Of a stretch of DNA of 64,000 bases, positions 63,784-64,000 are shown piece by piece. A program made the translations under genes and the position numbers. The stretch spans positions 23,568-87,567 of the forward strand of contig NZ_JHXV01000023.1 in assembly GCF_000621625.1 (NCBI RefSeq). Reading direction: 5' to 3'. The notes under the pieces were generated by a model, which ran no database searches, was not told the origin of the DNA, and worked only from the letters and a program-made list of their open reading frames with translations. Position 1 is the stretch's first letter; each line of letters begins with the position of its first letter. Origin of the DNA: Crocinitomix catalasitica ATCC 23190. Lineage in GTDB: Bacteria > Bacteroidota > Bacteroidia > Flavobacteriales_D > Crocinitomicaceae.

Positions 63784-64000
63784 GTACAATATAATTTTCT
63801 TTTACAAATTTAGTTACGCTTAAAATTTATGTTTCTCATAAAAATGATCAATAAATGCCAACGGAAAATAAAATCTATTTAATGCCAAAAATCAAGTCAA
63901 CTATATAGTGAAATATTACAATTTAAGGACTCAAATCATACCTTTAAAACACCGAAATGGAAAAGCCATTTTTATTGAAAATACACAGTAAGGTGAAATT

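Overview
The window is from a low-GC Bacteroidetes (Flavobacteriia-like) chromosome or contig. Evidence: two secreted proteins end in type IX secretion (T9SS) sorting domains, promoters carry the Bacteroidetes -7 box TAnnTTTG, there are many small lipoproteins, and the housekeeping genes (HldD, AarF, YugP-type peptidase, BI-1) are of Bacteroidetes type. There is no rRNA, no CRISPR array, and no integrase or transposase gene.

Layout. (1) 1-3331: a tightly packed tRNA array that enters from the left edge. It holds recognisable Pro, Gln, Leu, His, Phe and Arg species plus degenerate tRNA-like units, several with aberrant D-arms or variable arms. It is followed by a leader with four related repeats and isolated T-arm hairpins, then a 747-residue protein with a C-H-C-C zinc knuckle and a C-terminal TerD-like domain. 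(2) 3394-12305: a small membrane protein, an FG-GAP/T9SS surface protein, an AarF/UbiB-type kinase-like protein, a leucine-rich-repeat protein bracketed by a 36-bp direct repeat, and an AAA/DUF4143 ATPase. (3) 12568-20499: a sulfur/redox island with a Crp/Fnr regulator, TauE exporter, persulfide-dioxygenase/rhodanese fusion, three rhodaneses, a Prx6-type peroxiredoxin, a beta-CASP hydrolase and a FAD oxidoreductase. Four promoters here each carry a 14-bp palindrome at exactly the same distance from the -7 box, which defines a compact, autoregulated regulon. (4) 20575-36233: mostly core genes (PA-domain T9SS protein, sulfatase/LtaS-like enzyme, radical SAM protein, HldD, BI-1, YugP-like peptidase, serine hydrolase), an AraC gene broken by one amber codon, a tandem-repeat lipoprotein, and an ECF sigma factor with a membrane/beta-barrel partner.

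(5) About 36.4-64 kb is accessory. Nearly all genes lie on the minus strand and most are lipoproteins or secreted proteins of unknown function. Between them are short imperfect palindromes ending in CCTAAC/GTTAGG-like boxes that resemble integron attC sites, and at least 11 copies of a long mosaic repeat. I read this as an integron-like (CALIN-like) gene-cassette array. Its cargo includes a degraded pentapeptide-repeat gene, an AbiE pair whose toxin has two in-frame TGA codons at apparent Trp positions, a ParDE pair, an ADP-ribosylglycohydrolase and a complete Ec86/St85-type retron. The retron has an RT, a nucleoside-deoxyribosyltransferase-like effector and, between them, a msr-msd RNA with perfect 12-nt a1/a2 repeats.

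The observations most worth follow-up are the tRNA-like array joined to a TerD protein, the retron inside a cassette array, the four-promoter Crp regulon, and the AbiEii gene with TGA at Trp positions. All functional statements come from reading the sequence; no searches were run.
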